Assembly: GCA_021767885.1 (NCBI GenBank)
Contig: JAASSM010000083.1
Location: 1-7,131, forward strand
Source: a bacterium
Lineage (GTDB): Bacteria > Krumholzibacteriota > Krumholzibacteria > LZORAL124-64-63
Direction: 5' to 3'
DNA: 7,131 nt
Shown: positions 5,655 to 7,131 of the stretch, piece by piece
Layout: each line of letters begins with the position of its first letter
Numbering within the stretch: position 1 is the stretch's first letter
The notes under the pieces: model-generated
What the model was told of the DNA's origin: nothing
Databases searched by the model: none
What the model saw: only the letters and a program-made list of their open reading frames with translations
Translations under genes and position numbers: made by a program

Positions 5655-6046
5655 GCCGGGTTCTCCTCGTCGCGGCGGAGGGTGTCGAGATGTTCGCGCA
5701 GGAGCTTCACCGTGCGCGTGGGCGAGACGCCGAGCTGGACGGCGAGGCCGGCGGCGTCGCGCAGGGCGTCGGAGAGGAGCTGCTCGCGCGTGGCCGACAG
5801 GTCGCCGGGGCTGGCGCCGGCCACGAAGATGCCCACGCCCTTGCGCCGCTCCACCAGGCCCTCTTCCACCAGGTAGCCGTAGGCCTTGCTGACGGTCATG
5901 GGATTGATGCGCAGGCGGGACGACAGGCCGCTCACCGACTCGAGCTGGTCGCCGGGCGCGAGCTGGCCGGCGGCGATCTGCAGCCGGATCTGCTCCATGA
6001 GCTGACGGTAGATGGGGACGCTGCCTGCGGGGTCGATCTGGATCAC
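5651..6046 (-). CDS. GntR-family transcriptional regulator, YtrA type
   Basis: A 131-residue regulator with a winged helix at the N-terminus and only a short helical tail (about 82-125), the size and form of the YtrA subfamily, which controls adjacent ABC transporter operons. Family landmarks are VPIYRQLMEQIRLQIAAGQL (10-29), PGDQL (31-35), INPMTVSKAYGYLVEEGL (47-64) with recognition helix, and the wing RRKGVGIFV (68-76). The tail probably mediates dimerisation. One oddity is LESVSGL (35-41), where most relatives have LPSVRxL, so the usual Pro and Arg are replaced by Glu and Ser. The start is GTG at 6046 with AGGAG 7 bases upstream. The first gene of the operon, it lies just below the palindrome at 6067-6092. 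By family precedent it is most likely an autorepressor relieved by a signal still unknown. Confidence 0.93.
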   Translation of the reverse strand: MIQIDPAGSVPIYRQLMEQIRLQIAAGQLAPGDQLESVSGLSSRLRINPMTVSKAYGYLVEEGLVERRKGVGIFVAGASPGDLSATREQLLSDALRDAAGLAVQLGVSPTRTVKLLREHLDTLRRDEENPA

Positions 6047-6066
6047 GGGTCCGCTCCTGGCCGTGT

Positions 6067-6092
6067 TACTATATTAGTTGCGTAATATAGTA
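6067..6092 (-). promoter_or_regulatory. Probable GntR operator and promoter region
   Basis: The arms TACTATATTA (6067-6076) and TAATATAGTA (6083-6092) are perfectly complementary over 10 bp around a 6-base spacer. The site is by far the most AT-rich stretch in the window. It ends 20 bases before the GTG start of the GntR gene, just upstream of its ribosome binding site. Plausible -10 hexamers on the minus strand (TAATAT, 6076-6071, or TATAGT, 6073-6068) lie within it, but no good -35 element is visible at 17 bases. Binding by a dimer of the adjacent regulator would block transcription of the operon, as known for YtrA-type systems. Confidence 0.85.
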
Positions 6093-6144
6093 GAACGACC
6101 AGGGGCGGGTCCGCAAGCGGAAAATCGAGAGGTCGGCCGTGATC

Positions 6145-7098
6145 TCAGCGGACCGCGAGATCCTGCCGCCGCCGCTCGGCCGCCGCCGCGGCCTCCGGCT
6201 GGCCCTGGGCGCGCCAGGCGCGGGCGGCGCGGCGGAGGTAGCGGTCGGCCTGGGCCGGGTCGCCCTGCTGGACCGAGATGCGCGCCAGCAGGTCGAGGGC
6301 CTGGGCCACGCCGCGGCCGTTGTCCAGGGAGCGGTCGAGGGCCAGGGCGCGGTGGGCCAGGGGGAACGCGGCGTCCGCGTCGCCCCCCGCGAGCCGCAGG
6401 CCGGCCAGGGTGTAGCAGGTGGTGGCGATGCCGGCGCGATGGTCGGCGGCCTCGTGCATGGCCAGGGCGCGCGTGAGGAGGTCGGCGGCGGCGGCGGTGT
6501 CGCCGGCGGCCATGGCCACCTGGCCGAGGTCGTGCAGCAGGACGGCGCGCTCGGCGCCGGGGTCGGGCCCCACCAGGGCGAGCGCCCGCTCGAGCCACGA
6601 CCGGGCGGCAGCGGGGTCGTCCCCGCGCAGGGCGACCACGCCCAGGCCGCCGCAGGCGCGCGCCGTGAGGTCCGGGCGGATCAGGTCCTCGCACACCGCG
6701 AGGGCCTCGGCGAACCGCGCCGCGGCCGCGTCGGGCTGGTCCAGCGCCAGCCGGACGTGGCCCAGGTCGATGAGGGTCTCCGCCACGCCGGCGCGTCGGT
6801 CCACCGCGGCGTGGAGCTGCAGGGCGCGCTGGAAGAACACCGCGGCCCGCTCGTGGCGGCCGTCGCGGCACTGGTCCAGGCCCAGCTCGCGGAAGCGGAG
6901 CGCGGCGTCCTCGCTCGCCGGGCGCGGCGCCGCCGATCGTGGCAGCGAGGAGCAGCCGGCGGTCACCGCGCAGACGGCGAGGACCGCGACCAGGGCGAGC
7001 CGACTCGCCGCGACGGCGACGCGCCGGCGGCCGCGAGCGCGACCGACGCCCGGACCGGGGGCGGACGACCAGCGCGGACCCTGGACCAGCGGCGCCAT
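6145..7098 (-). CDS. TPR-repeat lipoprotein
   Basis: A 317-residue lipoprotein made almost wholly of tetratricopeptide repeats. The export signal has an unusually long Arg-rich n-region (GRARGRRR at 19-26), a hydrophobic core (32-44) and a lipobox VTAGC ending at Cys49, followed by SSL. About six TPR units of roughly 40 residues run from 64 to 298, each with the small-residue and Leu/Ala pattern, for example TLIDLGHVRLALDQPDAAAA (108-127) and AVLLHDLGQVAMAAGDTAAA (185-204). The helices should form a superhelical protein-binding scaffold anchored in the envelope. The ATG at 7098 has GGGAGGAG at good spacing. It may end an operon that begins beyond the right edge, since the GntR operon downstream has its own promoter region. 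Binding partner unknown. The many Ala-rich repeats keep it from being assigned to a specific TPR family. Confidence 0.88.
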   Translation of the reverse strand: MAPLVQGPRWSSAPGPGVGRARGRRRVAVAASRLALVAVLAVCAVTAGCSSLPRSAAPRPASEDAALRFRELGLDQCRDGRHERAAVFFQRALQLHAAVDRRAGVAETLIDLGHVRLALDQPDAAAARFAEALAVCEDLIRPDLTARACGGLGVVALRGDDPAAARSWLERALALVGPDPGAERAVLLHDLGQVAMAAGDTAAAADLLTRALAMHEAADHRAGIATTCYTLAGLRLAGGDADAAFPLAHRALALDRSLDNGRGVAQALDLLARISVQQGDPAQADRYLRRAARAWRAQGQPEAAAAAERRRQDLAVR

Positions 7099-7131
7099 GC
7101 TACCGCTCCTCCCGTCGGTGGCCGGTGTAGA

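Noticed and set aside
6110..6121. TCCGC-AA-GCGGA hairpin as terminator of the TPR lipoprotein gene
   Set aside because: Only 5 bp with a 2-base loop, and the T-run lies before the stem, not after it, in the direction of transcription.

Overview
The window is very GC-rich (estimated by eye, not computed), with codons ending almost always in G or C. The complete genes all lie on the minus strand, so the order of transcription runs from right to left. The secreted proteins include a lipobox lipoprotein, a FecR-type protein and a six-bladed propeller with the G-D-G-P-G-E motif. This mix suggests a high-GC Gram-negative bacterium, perhaps one of the uncultured FCB-type lineages or a relative of Myxococcota or Gemmatimonadota. 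That placement is a guess from style, not from a marker gene.

Layout, in order of transcription. A six-repeat TPR lipoprotein (7098-6145) comes first. A 98-base gap follows, holding a strikingly AT-rich perfect inverted repeat (6067-6092). Then comes a tight operon: a YtrA-type GntR regulator (6046-5651, GTG start), an ABC ATPase (5654-4713) and a roughly 12-helix membrane protein (4716-3214, GTG start). Both junctions are 4-base stop/start overlaps (ATGA and GTGA), each with a good ribosome binding site. The inverted repeat is very probably the regulator's own operator.

Three envelope genes continue on the same strand with short gaps. They are a single-pass FecR-domain protein with a His/Asp-rich and Pro/Gly-rich cytoplasmic tail (3159-2362), a small secreted or membrane protein with two hydrophobic segments (2292-1801), and a secreted six-bladed beta-propeller protein (1693-233). 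The gaps hold a 19-bp tandem duplication that supplies the permease stop codon, a stem that runs into the ribosome binding site of the small protein gene, and a strong hairpin ahead of the propeller gene. At the left edge the last 17 codons of a plus-strand gene (2-55) appear to converge on the propeller gene, with two GC-rich hairpins between them.

How the genes may work together: the GntR/ABC part matches a well-known layout in which the regulator represses its own transporter operon until an envelope-active compound or other signal relieves it. The FecR, two-helix and propeller genes may be co-transcribed as envelope sensors or structural partners. That link is inference from strand and spacing. 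No ECF sigma factor, the usual partner of FecR, is present in the window. No tRNA, rRNA, CRISPR array, transposase or phage gene was seen, and no gap between genes exceeds about 180 bases.
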